Assembly (NCBI GenBank): GCA_947623455.1 | Contig: OX392530.1 | Location: forward strand, 35,743,405 to 35,807,404 | Direction: 5' to 3' | DNA: 64,000 bases | Origin: Mimachlamys varia | Lineage: Eukaryota > Mollusca > Bivalvia > Pectinida > Pectinidae | In this document: positions 9,670-20,330 of the stretch, one piece after another | Position numbering within the stretch: the stretch's first letter is position 1 | Layout of the letters: every line of letters begins with the position of its first letter | The notes under the pieces: model-generated | The model's input: only the letters and a program-made list of their open reading frames with translations | Databases searched by the model: none | What the model was told of the DNA's origin: nothing | Made by a program: the position numbers and the translations under genes

Positions 9670-12600
9670 TTATATAGCGCTCTATATAATTTGTAAAATT
9701 ACTCTAAAGCGCTTCACAACATGTAGGTAATAATTTGATACTTACACTGCATAAATAAAGAAGTTATTACAATCTAAGCTAATGTGATAATATAAAAGTT
9801 TGCAAATAAATACGAACTACATCTACTGTAGATAAACAAATGTCAGTATATACATGACGTCTAAGTTGTCACTAATATGCAGACGTGAAAAGGTACGTCT
9901 TCAGAAGTTTCTTGAATTTGGCCAGAGTATTTGTTTTTCGGATAGCAGATGGTAATCTATTCCACAACGTGGCCGACACTTTCCCAAAACACCGGTTTCC
10001 ATAGGTCACAGTACGAGATTTTGGGACACACAACAATGATTCTGTCTTCGACCTCAGTGATCGTGACGGCTGATACAGGGTAACTAGCTCCCGTATGTAC
10101 TGGGGAGCTGTTCCATCAAGTGCCTTGTATGTGTATACCAAGATTTTGTATTGTGACCTGTATTGCACAGGTAGCCAGTGCAATGAATACAGAACAGGAG
10201 TGATGTGTTCTCTCTTTCTAACCCGAGAAACGAGACGTACTGCCGTGTTCTGGACCTTCTGTAGGCGACTTGTCAATTTGTCAGATATACCACAGAGTAG
10301 GGCATTTCCATAGTCCAGCCGTGAGGTAACAAGTGAATGAACCAAAATCTTGCATGCATCGGCAGTTATAAAATGCCGTATACAGCCGATGTTCCTGATC
10401 TGGTAGTAACAGGATTTGGCGATAGCATTCACTTGTTTCTCCATGTTCAGTGAACTATCAAAGTACACCCCTAGATTTTTAACAGTTGGGACAGCCTCTA
10501 CAGTACTTGTTCCGACCTTGAGCTGGAGAGCCGTTGATTGCTTACACTTTGGAGAAAAGACGATCAGTTCCGTCTTTTCCTGATTTAGTTTTAGCATGTT
10601 GGCATTCATCCAGCTTCTGATGTCTGTCAGACAAGCTTCCAGATTTTCTGATACGGTGTCCCAGCTGTCCTGTGGTCTGATGACCATGTAAATCTGTGTG
10701 TCATCAGCATAACAATGATAGCAAAGGTTATGTCTATGACAAATCTCACCGATTGGTTTTGAATACATGCAGTATTTACGGGGTCCTAACACCGACCCTT
10801 GAGGAACCCCATAATCCAGCATGCTGTCACGTGAAACAGAAGATCCGATAGCAATACACTGCCGTCGATCACCTAGATAGGACTGTATCCAGCATAATGC
10901 GTCGTCAGTCACTCCATACGAATACTCCAGACGTTTATGGAGTATGCTATGGTCAATGACGTCGAATGCAGCTGACAAGTCTAGCATGACGAGCACCGCT
11001 CTGCACTTGTTATCCAATGCAGAAGCTATGTCGTTATGCACACGTAGGAGGGCCGTCTCTGTTGAGTGTCCCATGCGATAGGCCGATTGCAGGTTGTCAT
11101 GGAGACTGTTTGCATGGAGATGGGCCTCTAAACGCCGGGACACAACCTTCTCAAAGATCTTAGACAGAAAAGGCAAATTTGACACTTGACGGTAGTTCTT
11201 CAACTCCTCCCTATCCAATCCAGGCTTCTTCAGCAATGGTCTTACATGTGCTTTCTTGAAACACAATGGAACCTTTGACTCAACCAATGATTTGTTCATG
11301 ATTGAGGTAATCAAAGGAAGCAGTGCTTCAAGACATTTTTTCAGAAGGTCTGTTGGAAGCGGGTCAAGCTCACAGGATTTTGATTGCGATGTCTGAATGA
11401 TTCTGCGTAGTTCATCCGGAGTTGTTGGAGTGAGCTTTGACAATGGTTCCCCGTCAAATTGAATGTCAGCACTCATGACAGATACATCGTTGTCAGTTGT
11501 CGAATTCACTTCGTCAATGTTTCTCCTGATCGTGTTCATCTTATTCAGAAAGAAATCGCTGAACTTGTTTGACAAGTCTTTGTCAGTTGTACAGCTTGGC
11601 AGGATGATTTCACCTTTTTGACCCATTAGCGCTTTTGTGAGTCTAAAAAGCTGCCTGGTGTCCTTACCACATTCTTCGATCTTTTCTGAATAATAAGTCT
11701 CCTTCGATTGAACGAGAAGTGAACCAACTAACCGACATTGGTCCCTATAAATCTGATGGTGAACGGCCAATTTGGTCCTTCGCCAACGTCTTTCTGCTTT
11801 TCTGCGATTCTGTTTTTCCTCGCGTAGATTTTCATTGTACCACGGGGATTTAGGTCTCATGGTGATCACCTTTGTTTGTAGAGGTGCATGCTTTTCAATA
11901 AGGGCTTCTATACCAGACGTGTATGCTTCAACGAGTTCATCAACGCCACCTTCGGTAGATTGAAGGGCAGAAGAAGACTGGATATCGTTGTTGAAATCTG
12001 GTATCGAAATTTCGCGGAATTTCCGGAAGCTCACCTTTTTCCTGATACGAGCTGGCCTTCTACAATTCAGTGGTGCTCGGATAGCAAAATGATCACCAGA
12101 GGGGTTTCCCTTTACATCACTTAGACATGGATCAATAACTGAAATCGCTCCATGAATGACAAAGTTTTCTTCCCTTGTTATGACCACATCAAGTGTGTGG
12201 CCGCGGGTGTGTGTAGCTTCTGTCACATGCTGAATCAGACCTCTGGACTCAAGTAGCCCTGAGAACTGACGAGCATCAGCATTAGAAAGATTGTCCAAGT
12301 GAAAGTTAAGGTCCCCCGTGATAATTATTTCTTGTGGCACAACAACCTGGTGGTCTATAAAGGTAGACCACTCGTCAAAAAACACAGTATTTCTGAGTTC
12401 GTTCTGTTTAGATGGAGGAGGCCTGTAAATGATGCACAACCTGAATTGTTTATCCTCGGCAATGACAGAGCAAGTCAAGTGCTCAAAGTGTGTGAATACC
12501 TCATCATGGCTAGGAGAGAGATTTGTCACACTCAGGCCTTTCTTAAATAGAACAGCCACACCACCACCACGTCTGCCGTCTCGAGCATTGTGGATGAATC

Positions 12601-13300
12601 CATAACCAGTTGGTATCAGCTCAGCAAGAACTTGGTCATCGATATCTGAACCTAACCAGGTTTCTGTCAGGGCAAAAATGTCAATGTCCTGAGATATTAT
12701 AAAATCTCTGATGGACGATGACTTATTCTTCACCGAGCGGTAGTTTAAGGATACTAAATACAGTGGATTGATCGACTTCGGGTAACCGGTTGTTGTTGGC
12801 TTTACGACGTGTAAATTCTCGTACGATACTGATGGTATTGGAATCCGTGTGGAATTATCGTATCGAGAATGAACAATAGTGTCGATGCACGATACCTCTG
12901 TAGGTGCAATGTATTCCTGCAAGAAAGTGTGCGAGGCGGATAGACCATTTGATGTGACTACATTGACGATATTGTCAGTGTTTATGCACGAGTTGGTACA
13001 AACACTGGTTCCACGTGATGTAGCACCTATAATCACTGGTATTTGCCTAGCAACACCCTTTCCTGCCCGTGTTCCACGCCTAGTACGCAAGTTTTTCCCC
13101 AAATTCGATTTCTGACAATCTACCAAACACGGTTTAGTGATATCATGACTCACTGGTCTAAGTGCCAGGAGAACAGATCTGCTGTACCTAAACATGACTG
13201 GATATTAGCTTGCCATGACGGGGGGAAAACTACTTGGGACGTTTTCACGTATCTGCTGATGGTGTCCACTTTTATATTGGTCGCCTCTTTGGTGACACTA
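9644..13300 (-). mobile_element. LINE copy 3, longest unit
   Basis: The most upstream copy in its own orientation. It extends past the truncation point of copies 1 and 2 (12884) through an N-terminal ORF region to at least 13195; the exact 5' end is unknown and 13300 is an estimate. I see no clear target-site duplication. It lies in the same orientation as gene A, in the intron between exons 15707 and 2869. Confidence 0.82.
9872..13195 (-). CDS. LINE copy 3 endonuclease-reverse transcriptase, apparently intact
   Basis: An open frame of 1107 codons. Residues 1-105 are a basic N-terminal part (TRRGTRAGKGVARQ). The endonuclease spans about 145-385: SLNYRS near 149, TETW near 177, YRPP near 257, GDLNFHLD near 294 and SGDHFAI near 366. 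Reverse transcriptase covers about 600-880: LDLSAAFDVIDH near 739, GVPQGSVLGP near 796 and YADD near 829. The C-terminal part ends LLKTYLFTSAY. The palm motifs fit the CR1/L2 group. The residues after the GVPQGSVLGP motif (RKYCMYSK) differ from the usual LLF, which may affect activity. It could supply enzyme for copies 1 and 2. Confidence 0.88.
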   Translation of the reverse strand: MFRYSRSVLLALRPVSHDITKPCLVDCQKSNLGKNLRTRRGTRAGKGVARQIPVIIGATSRGTSVCTNSCINTDNIVNVVTSNGLSASHTFLQEYIAPTEVSCIDTIVHSRYDNSTRIPIPSVSYENLHVVKPTTTGYPKSINPLYLVSLNYRSVKNKSSSIRDFIISQDIDIFALTETWLGSDIDDQVLAELIPTGYGFIHNARDGRRGGGVAVLFKKGLSVTNLSPSHDEVFTHFEHLTCSVIAEDKQFRLCIIYRPPPSKQNELRNTVFFDEWSTFIDHQVVVPQEIIITGDLNFHLDNLSNADARQFSGLLESRGLIQHVTEATHTRGHTLDVVITREENFVIHGAISVIDPCLSDVKGNPSGDHFAIRAPLNCRRPARIRKKVSFRKFREISIPDFNNDIQSSSALQSTEGGVDELVEAYTSGIEALIEKHAPLQTKVITMRPKSPWYNENLREEKQNRRKAERRWRRTKLAVHHQIYRDQCRLVGSLLVQSKETYYSEKIEECGKDTRQLFRLTKALMGQKGEIILPSCTTDKDLSNKFSDFFLNKMNTIRRNIDEVNSTTDNDVSVMSADIQFDGEPLSKLTPTTPDELRRIIQTSQSKSCELDPLPTDLLKKCLEALLPLITSIMNKSLVESKVPLCFKKAHVRPLLKKPGLDREELKNYRQVSNLPFLSKIFEKVVSRRLEAHLHANSLHDNLQSAYRMGHSTETALLRVHNDIASALDNKCRAVLVMLDLSAAFDVIDHSILHKRLEYSYGVTDDALCWIQSYLGDRRQCIAIGSSVSRDSMLDYGVPQGSVLGPRKYCMYSKPIGEICHRHNLCYHCYADDTQIYMVIRPQDSWDTVSENLEACLTDIRSWMNANMLKLNQEKTELIVFSPKCKQSTALQLKVGTSTVEAVPTVKNLGVYFDSSLNMEKQVNAIAKSCYYQIRNIGCIRHFITADACKILVHSLVTSRLDYGNALLCGISDKLTSRLQKVQNTAVRLVSRVRKREHITPVLYSLHWLPVQYRSQYKILVYTYKALDGTAPQYIRELVTLYQPSRSLRSKTESLLCVPKSRTVTYGNRCFGKVSATLWNRLPSAIRKTNTLAKFKKLLKTYLFTSAY

Positions 13301-13469
13301 AGACGACATGCATGAACTGAAAATGTCTATTTACGAATAACTGATACTGCAATTGGACTTTTACTGTATTTACAACCTAATCAGCAGAGCAGCTGAACCA
13401 AAAAAAAAAACGCTTAAAGTTCTGGTGGTTAACACAATATCGCAAATATGTGACGAAATATTTGGCAAA

Positions 13470-13806
13470 ATTGGGACGAGATATTAAGACAAAATTTGGG
13501 ACGAGATGTCTAGTTACGTACATACAGATCGAAAATTTGACATAGCTCAAAAAATTGGGACGAGACATTAAGACAAAATTTGGGACGAGATGTCTAGTTA
13601 CGTACATACAGATCGAAAATTTGACATAGCTCAAAAATTGGGACGAGATATTAAGACAAAATTTGGGACGAGATGTCTATTTACGTACATACAGATCGAA
13701 AATTTGACATAGCTCAAAAATTGGGACGAGATATTAAGACAAAATTTGGGACGAGATGTCTAGTTACGTACATACAGATCGAAAATTTGACATAGCTCAA
13801 AAATTG
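13470..13806. repeat. 83-84-bp tandem repeat
   Basis: About four units, each with GGGACGAGATGTCTAGTTAC and ACATACAGATCGAAAATTTG; the ACGAGATGTC string recurs at 13501, 13585, 13668 and 13751. The units are nearly identical. The array lies just upstream of LINE copy 3, so it may belong to that element's 5' region or to the flanking intron. Confidence 0.85.
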
Positions 13807-15229
13807 CTAAAAATTCTCAGCGCTGATGCTGAAATAATAAAAATACTGTGGACGGGCTCTTATATAATCAATTCACAAATAAACACCGGGACGAGACTAC
13901 AATGTAAGTTAAACCGAAATGGCGTATACCCAAGCCAGATGAAAAAGAGTTAGGCCTACTGCGTATACATGTACGCATGATACTGCAAACTTATATCACT
14001 ATAAATGTGAATATTATAAGCCAGATTTTAAAGAAGGTTTTAATTTAAAGTCAGTGAAAAAATTAAGCAAGCAATTAAAGTTTAAATTAACTAATTACAA
14101 TGGGGACGGGTTTGCTCGAGACGGGATTAGACAACTCGCACAATAGTCAAAGTCTGTTTTTCCAAATATACAGAATTAAAACAAGAATAACGACAATTAA
14201 CAGTGGCTATTAAGAAGCAAATGCCATAAACAAAATTGATACAATACAATTACTAGTGAGAAAAATCCGAAAAATCCGAAAATATATGGACGAGTTAGCT
14301 TTTCGAGTAACGCGAATCTCGCCCAGCGGTCAAATTCAGTCTTCCGATATATACAAAAAATCCAAACCTAAATAACCACAAATTTCAAACTCTTACAACT
14401 ACAGTTTTTTCAAAATAAATAATCAGAAACTACAAAAATGATGCAATGGTAAACGACAGCCTTGTAAAAAAGGTATGTTCGTGAGAAATACGAAATTTGT
14501 CAGGAGCTAACGGGAGCAAGCCTTGTCAGGCGCTAACCGGAAGTACTATCAAACTACTTCCGGAATAACTGAAGAGTCCTAGGAAGAGTTTAATTCCCTT
14601 TTTCGGCATACTTTAACTATTACTAAATTAAAAAGGTGCAGCATATATGTGTGTTACGTCATTTTGCATATTCCATCGGTTAGTTTGTAACATATAAATT
14701 GATGCATTCACCTTAAAAACATATACCTTAGTACTTCTTAATGTAAAGACACTATTATCATACAATATACATCGTGTTATATGATTTATAAAACGTCAGA
14801 TGTGAAGACAATATACTTCGTTGAAGATCATGGATATAACAAAATTCTTAATGCCGAAAAAATATATACATGATGTAAATGTATATGAAAAGCATGTGTG
14901 CATTGTTACATGTACATGGATTAATAACTAATAAAACTCTATTTCAGAGGAAGCAAATCGTATTTAAACAGGAATTTTATTGATAAAATATATTGAGTAC
15001 TGCATTTGTTCTATTACTGTTTTTCTATTGAAACTGGAACAATGATTGAAACTGAAAATATTCCGAGCATTTATTCTGAACTCTACCTTTGCTAAACTCT
15101 TTATTTGATTTATACATTTTTTATTTATATCAGATCTAATATGCATACCATATTTATTTTTTTGTAAACTATAAAATCGATAATAAATAGGGGAAATAGA
15201 AGTGTTATATTGCCCAATCTAAAATAGAA
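13807..15229. other. Gene A intron, nothing recognised
   Basis: AT-rich sequence with a few more GGGACGAG-like strings (for example near 13890 and 14100). No exon with good splice borders or protein similarity was found on either strand. Confidence 0.5.
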
Positions 15230-15653
15230 TATTTAACCCTGGACTGCTGACAAACAAACTAACAACACAAGGATTTGAGAGATGCAGGTTGATAAGATCT
15301 ATGGGCAAGTTTTATGGTCGCCATCTTTGTCTCATTGAGAAATATTCTGTATCTTTAAGTGATATGAAAATGGGACGTTTTTGAGTATGATCATTAGTGT
15401 GTTTACTTATTGTGATTGACAATGATACTTGGTTCTCATTTTGAGAACTTAATGTTTACTTTGATGTGACAAACATTTACATGGTGGGTGTCGTCGATCA
15501 CGCAGAAGACGCTTACTCTTCCGGGACACCTGGTCTTATTCTCTTGTACTTTTACAAGGGTCTCCATGTAAATCTTTCCTGTTCATATTTTGCCGTTTGT
15601 TTAACCGATTTTGGGTTCGGATTACGATTTTGTTGACGCTTTGGTATTCTCTA
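15230..15653 (+). mobile_element. 3' fragment of an RT-element (GTNCAPLLAD family), plus strand
   Basis: It matches the reverse complement of 24180-24540 over nearly its whole length, ending AGACGCTTACTCTTCCGG...CTTTGGTATTCTC. It is a 5'-truncated copy keeping the last codons of the ORF and the non-coding tail. Its right end abuts gene A juxtamembrane exon 2. Confidence 0.75.
15243..15381 (+). pseudogene. Reverse transcriptase C-terminal fragment
   Basis: An open stretch reading LLTNKLTTQGFERCRLIRSM, then GKFYGRHLCLIEKYSVSLSD, then a stop. This is the C-terminal signature (KFYGRHxxLIxKY) that follows the palm domain in the GTNCAPLLAD class of reverse transcriptases. The matching piece downstream of the RT at 24541 contains an in-frame stop, so this fragment shows the better-preserved C terminus. 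It is too short to be functional. Confidence 0.7.
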
Positions 15654-15707
15654 ACTTAATTTCCGCAATATCTACATAATCATGAACAATTTTCTTGCAC
15701 CCGTTAT
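15654..15707 (-). CDS. Gene A juxtamembrane exon 2 (3' end uncertain)
   Basis: The acceptor TTTTTATTGCAG is followed, in the phase set by the previous exon, by HNGCKKIVHDYVDIAEIK. No convincing donor in the needed phase follows. The open frame instead runs into the tail of the reverse-transcriptase repeat (ENTKASTKS, then stop). Either a weak donor is used near 15654, or the repeat insertion removed the original exon end, or the repeat has been exonised. The acceptor and frame are visible; the end is a guess. Confidence 0.4.
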
Positions 15708-15984
15708 CTGCAATAAAAACAGCGCTTATATTGCAGATGAAGAAGGAGGTAGTCGGATAGAATAACATACCGCTATTTAAATCAATCAGTTTGATGACTC
15801 GACTTGTCATTTTGTGAATTTTGTTAAACAATCTTTAACCTAGAATCTGAAAACAGACGGACGAAAAGAACGAGACAACAGAAGAACAGGTGTTGACCCA
15901 TTGAAAAGGAGCATTCATCACTTTCATACATATTTGTGATTTTAAAGTATTCTCGTATGCTAACGTTAATCAATGACAACTCAC

Positions 15985-16061
15985 GCAGTCCAGTATCTTT
16001 GTTGAAGTGTATCGTGCTTTGTTTGTATTTAGTTTGGGCTTCTCTTCCAGATTGTCGTCGT
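15985..16061 (-). CDS. Gene A juxtamembrane exon 1
   Basis: A 77-bp exon with acceptor TTTTCTCAG and donor GTGAGT, phase 2 to 1. It reads RRRQSGREAQTKYKQSTIHF and ends KDTGL, a basic juxtamembrane stretch right after the helix. The phase joins the membrane exon correctly. Confidence 0.65.
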
Positions 16062-16295
16062 CTGAGAAAACAAAATTGTGTTAAATATTTACAATTAAAG
16101 AAGTAATAATTTGTTTTAATAGTTAACGATATTTCCATTTTTGAAGTTGGCAGTTATACCTTTTAATTTGCTTTGGGACAAATTCACAGGTTAATAAAAC
16201 AACCTCTGTCATTTGTCCTGTGTATAAATATCTGGTAGAGCTTCTAATGAAGCTTCTTTGAAATAACGACATTGCTTAATGTTATGTAAACTTAC

Positions 16296-16419
16296 CTTTT
16301 CAGGAGAATAACTATTACAATGGCTACCACGGCGACCAAACAAGCCCCGATTACTCCTCCTACTATGCCCCCAGCACCACTACCGGTGTCGTCTGTATAG
16401 GGATCCGGTATTGGATGAG
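16296..16419 (-). CDS. Gene A transmembrane exon
   Basis: A 124-bp exon starting in phase 1 and ending in phase 2 with donor GTAAGT. The peptide begins HPIPDPYTDDTGSGAGG, continues as a long hydrophobic helix starting GIVGGVIGACLVAVV, and ends LLKR, the stop-transfer basic residues. This sets the topology: EGF modules outside, phosphatase inside. It does not resemble the gene B membrane exon. Confidence 0.8.
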
Positions 16420-16700
16420 CTATGACGCATAAGCATGTGTACAATTGTTGGGTTGTTCTTCATTATATTTAGTTTTTATATACATGTATCTATGCATTAT
16501 AAGATATATATATATGTATGTGGATGGGAATTTTATAAACAAGCAACCTACAATATACCTGGTTATATATTTCGTGAACAATCAACCATAAGTATATATA
16601 TGTCATGAGAACAGTACCTGAATGTTCGCTTTAATCCACCTGATAATAATTTAAATAACATACATAATTTACTTTACATAGAACATTATAATGAATTAAC

Positions 16701-18052
16701 AAGAGGCCCATGGGCCTTAACGGTCACCTGATGTTTGACATGAAAGAGAAATATGGGAATGTTGAGATGAATATTTATAACAATACCTTGTAGCATATCT
16801 GGGAGTGGAAAAAATTAATTTTTGAAATTATGTCAATTTGACCCTTTTAGGCCCAGCCCCTCAGGCATCTGGGGGTCAGTCAGTGTCAATATGTGCGTAC
16901 TACTCAAAAGTCATGTCATATTGATAATTTCAACCAAATTTGCATCTTTTCTTATGGCAATTAAAAAATAATGCAAAAAAATGTTTTTTTCTGCCGATAT
17001 ACTATAGTAAAATTAACCCCCTCCAAAGGGGGAGATGCAAGACCCCAGAGTCATAAAATTCACAATTTTGGTAAAGAACCTGAAAACCAATCCATCTATG
17101 AAGAGTATTTGATTCAGCATATTTGGGAGAAGAGAAGAAGATTTTTGAAATTTTTGTCAATTTGACCCTTTTTGGCCCGCCCACCAGCCCCTGGGGGTCA
17201 ACTAGGGCCAACATGTACATACCATCAAAGTGTCATCCCATGCTGATAATTTTATAAAAGTTAGAACGAATTCCAATACAAATCCAACAAATAATAGTCA
17301 AAAATGTGATTTCCCTATATACACTATAGTAAATTTTACCCCCTCCCCAGGGGAAAACGTGAGACCCCAGGGTCATGAAATTCACAATTTTGGTAAAGCC
17401 CCTTAAGATCCTTCCATCTATGAAGAGTATATGATTCTACCATATCTAAGAGTAGAGATGAAGATTTTTGAAATTTTGTAAATTTTACCCTTTTTGGCCC
17501 CGCCCCGCAGGCCCCTGGGGGTCAACTAGGGCCAACATGTACATACCATCAAAGTGTCATCCCATGCTGATAATTTGATACAAATTAGAATGAATTCCAA
17601 TACAAATCCAACAAATAATAGTCAAGAATGTGATTTCCCTATAGAAACTAGAGTAAAGTTTACCCGCTCCTTAGGGGCAAACATGAGACCCCAGGGTCAT
17701 GAAATTCACAATTTTGGTAAAGCATTTTAAGACCCTTTTATCTATGAAGAGTATTTGATTCTACCATATCTGAGAGTAGAGGAGAAGATTTTTGAAGTTT
17801 TAGTCAATTTGACCCTTTTTGGCCCCGCCCCGCAGGCCCCTGTGGGGTGGGGACCATATAATTCACAATTTTAGTTGAACTTTAGCCATAGAAGCTCCTT
17901 GCCAAATTTCATTGAATTTGGTTCTGTGGTTTTGGAGAAGAAGTCGAAAATGTAAAAAGTTTACGGACGCACGACACACGACGCACGACGGACGACGACG
18001 GACAAAAGGCGATTAGAATAGGTCACTTGAGACTTCGTCTCAGGTGACCTAA
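16701..18052. mobile_element. Non-autonomous repeat element with about 325-bp internal repeats
   Basis: It starts GAGGCCCATGGGCC..CGGTCACCTGA and ends TCAGGTGACCTAAAA, so the ends are inverted around GGTCACCTGA. The core repeats about every 325 bp (the block beginning TTGACCC at 16838, 17163, 17488 and 17812, followed by a cytosine-rich stretch and a CTGGGGGTCA string). The right end, 18022-18050, folds as a hairpin (GGTCACTTGAGAC / GTCTCAGGTGACC). No coding capacity is seen. I associate this GGCCCATGGGCC repeat type with scallop genomes. It lies in the intron between EGF10 and the membrane exon of gene A. Confidence 0.65.
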
Positions 18053-18150
18053 AAAGGTAATTAACTAAGCATTATATTAACAATCTTACTAATCATGTGT
18101 TTGATGAACAAAACTTTTAGCTACGTATTTCACGAACACACTACATGTAC

Positions 18151-18288
18151 CTGAATGACACGAACTGCCATAGTAACCATCCCTACATCCCGTTTTACAT
18201 TCCCCATTTACGTGATGGCACTCCGTCATGTTGAGACACTGTCCACACGTAAAGTTACAATCTTGTCCATAAGATAAGTTTCGGCATG
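18151..18288 (-). CDS. Gene A EGF10 exon, last exon shared with gene B
   Basis: A 138-bp phase 1-1 exon with acceptor ACACAG and donor GTACAT. The module is CRNLSYGQDCNFTCGQCLNM to GCRDGYYGSSCHS. The gene B partner 53820-53957 is nearly identical. Sequence similarity between the genes stops 12 bases beyond the donor, where the separate membrane and cytoplasmic modules begin. Confidence 0.82.
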
Positions 18289-18891
18289 CTGTGTTAAATA
18301 TCAATAGAATACCATTAACAGTTTTAAATCATATTCCTGTTTATGTAACTGTTTTTCAAATATGCAGAAATGCATTTGCAAATATCAACAATTTTAAGCA
18401 CAAGTTATGGCTAGAAGACAATTGTTATTTTCTAAAGCCCCTTCTAGTGGTTCTGGTTACGCTTTGCACATTGCAAATAGTGTTATATAATTCAATACCA
18501 GGCTTTGTTTATATCTAATTAATGTAACTACACAAACAAACATACCGAATAGGAGATTGGAAAAAGACAATTGAGAGACTGAAGCGAACCAAAGCATGTA
18601 AACCAGATTTCAAATTACATGTATTTCAAATGAAACTTCTATTTTGTTTTGTTAATTGGTAGAAATATAAGAAAAAAAAAGATTTACAGGCGGTGGAATT
18701 AACGATAAAATGAGAATGAAATTGCAGTCTTAAAACTCTTGGCAAAACAAGTTTTTTTTCGCTCGTTCCGGGCACTATTTCACGTCATTTTTGTCACATT
18801 GTACATATCACCTGCATGCCTAGGTCAGTTTTTCATTTTCACTAAGGGGTGGGAGAAACATATCACGATAATTCAATAGAGATATACCCAC

Positions 18892-19026
18892 GTTCACTAC
18901 ATGTGTCACCCATCCAGCCTGGCAGACACCCGGACGTGGGGCAGATCCCTGTCACATGATCACATCTACCATCCTCACAATGGCACTGCTTCGTGCAGTT
19001 ATCCCCGAAATGGCCTGCTCTGCATT
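18892..19026 (-). CDS. Gene A EGF9 exon
   Basis: A 135-bp phase 1-1 exon with acceptor TCATCAG and donor GTGGGT. The module is CRAGHFGDNCTKQCHCEDGR to GCLPGWMGDTCSE. It pairs with 54532-54666 in gene B; the introns on both sides are also closely similar. Confidence 0.8.
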
Positions 19027-19458
19027 CTGATGAAATAAATGTAAGCGTGTTGCATATGTGGTATCATTTTAATTTCAATAAAACCTGTTTGTATAATAAA
19101 ATTATGAGACTATCTCTTTATCAAAATTAGCATCTTTATAAACAGATATGATGACGATGGAATGACTTATGTAGCCAGTTTTTGGTAATTGGTTGCTTGT
19201 TTTTTGTCATTGAAAAGCTTTCGTTGTACACTGTTACTGTTAACATACAAAATGTTAATATGGATACTAATATAATAGTTTCATTGAAATTGTTTCGTTT
19301 ATTAAATAGTAAATATATTACGACTACCTTCCGATTCATAGAAACATTAGAATTATAATTTCGAAAATCTATCATGACCTCTCAGAAGCCTGCACATTCA
19401 TGTTTAAGTTAGTATTGGGTTTGCTGGTGTTTTAAAAGTATTTGATAGTTATTCTTAC

Positions 19459-19596
19459 TTGTACTGCACGAGCTTCCAATATATCCAGGACTACAACCAT
19501 CTGATGAGATACAGGTCCCATTGAAACGGTTACATCCGAGTGACTTACAATGGCAAGTGGAGAGACAGTCTTCTCCAAACAGGTTTTCGGGGCATT
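19459..19596 (-). CDS. Gene A EGF8 exon
   Basis: A 138-bp phase 1-1 exon with acceptor TTACAG and donor GTAAGA. The module is CPENLFGEDCLSTCHCKSLG to GCSPGYIGSSCST. It pairs with 55101-55238 in gene B. Confidence 0.8.
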
Positions 19597-19900
19597 CTGT
19601 AAGTAAGTATTTTATAATTGCAAATAGTGAGGATTTTTAGCATGATGTAAAGCAAAGAAAAGAGACTACATGATATAAAAAGGAAATCTTTCATGAATGT
19701 CAATGTAAAATGGAATTTAATAGACGAGAGTTCAATAATTTAATTTTCTTTGTAATAAATGCAAACTAGTAAGACAATCATATCACATCATAAAGAGTCA
19801 ATATATGTGATAAATACAGTGTGGACGAATGCAACGTCATACCAATGAAGTTCATATCAATAAAAGGCAACAAGTAATTATTTGGTTTATCTGTATTTAC

Positions 19901-20035
19901 GTGTTGAGCATGACGTTCCCATCCATCCAGATTTACATCCGGGTTTTGCACATGTCCCATTAACATGATTGCATTCAACTCTTCTGCAACTGCATTGTGA
20001 TGAGCAATTCTTTCCAAAATACGGAGCAACACATG
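19901..20035 (-). CDS. Gene A EGF7 exon
   Basis: A 135-bp phase 1-1 exon with donor GTAAAT. The module is CVAPYFGKNCSSQCSCRRVE to GCKSGWMGTSCST. It pairs with 55635-55769 in gene B. Confidence 0.8.
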
Positions 20036-20189
20036 CTAGAGAGAAAAAATATACACTAAACATAAACGTTTTAAAATGTCTTTTTGATTTATTGAAGACA
20101 AAAACAACATAAGTGAACATTTGTACTTAAGATAGGGTCGGATTAATTCAGTTGTAAAAGTTGTATAATATAATTATGATCATATTTAC

Positions 20190-20330
20190 CCTGACTACAG
20201 GATGTACCATTCCAGCCATCCAAACACCCTGCATTTGTGTTATAACAGGTACCAGTTGCCTTATCACATCCGGGCACGGCGCAGTGACATCGAGTGTTAC
20301 ACCCCTTACCGAACATTCCGTCAGAACACG
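20190..20330 (-). CDS. Gene A EGF6 exon
   Basis: A 141-bp phase 1-1 exon with acceptor GTATTAG and donor GTAAAT. The module is CSDGMFGKGCNTRCHCAVPG to GCLDGWNGTSCSQ, two residues longer than the usual module between its fifth and seventh Cys. The same length is kept in the gene B partner 55955-56095. Confidence 0.8.

Noticed and set aside
3612..10313. Plus-strand 72-codon frame repeated three times (3612, 6854, 10095)
   Set aside because: An antisense shadow of the LINE reverse-transcriptase ORF, repeated because the element is repeated.
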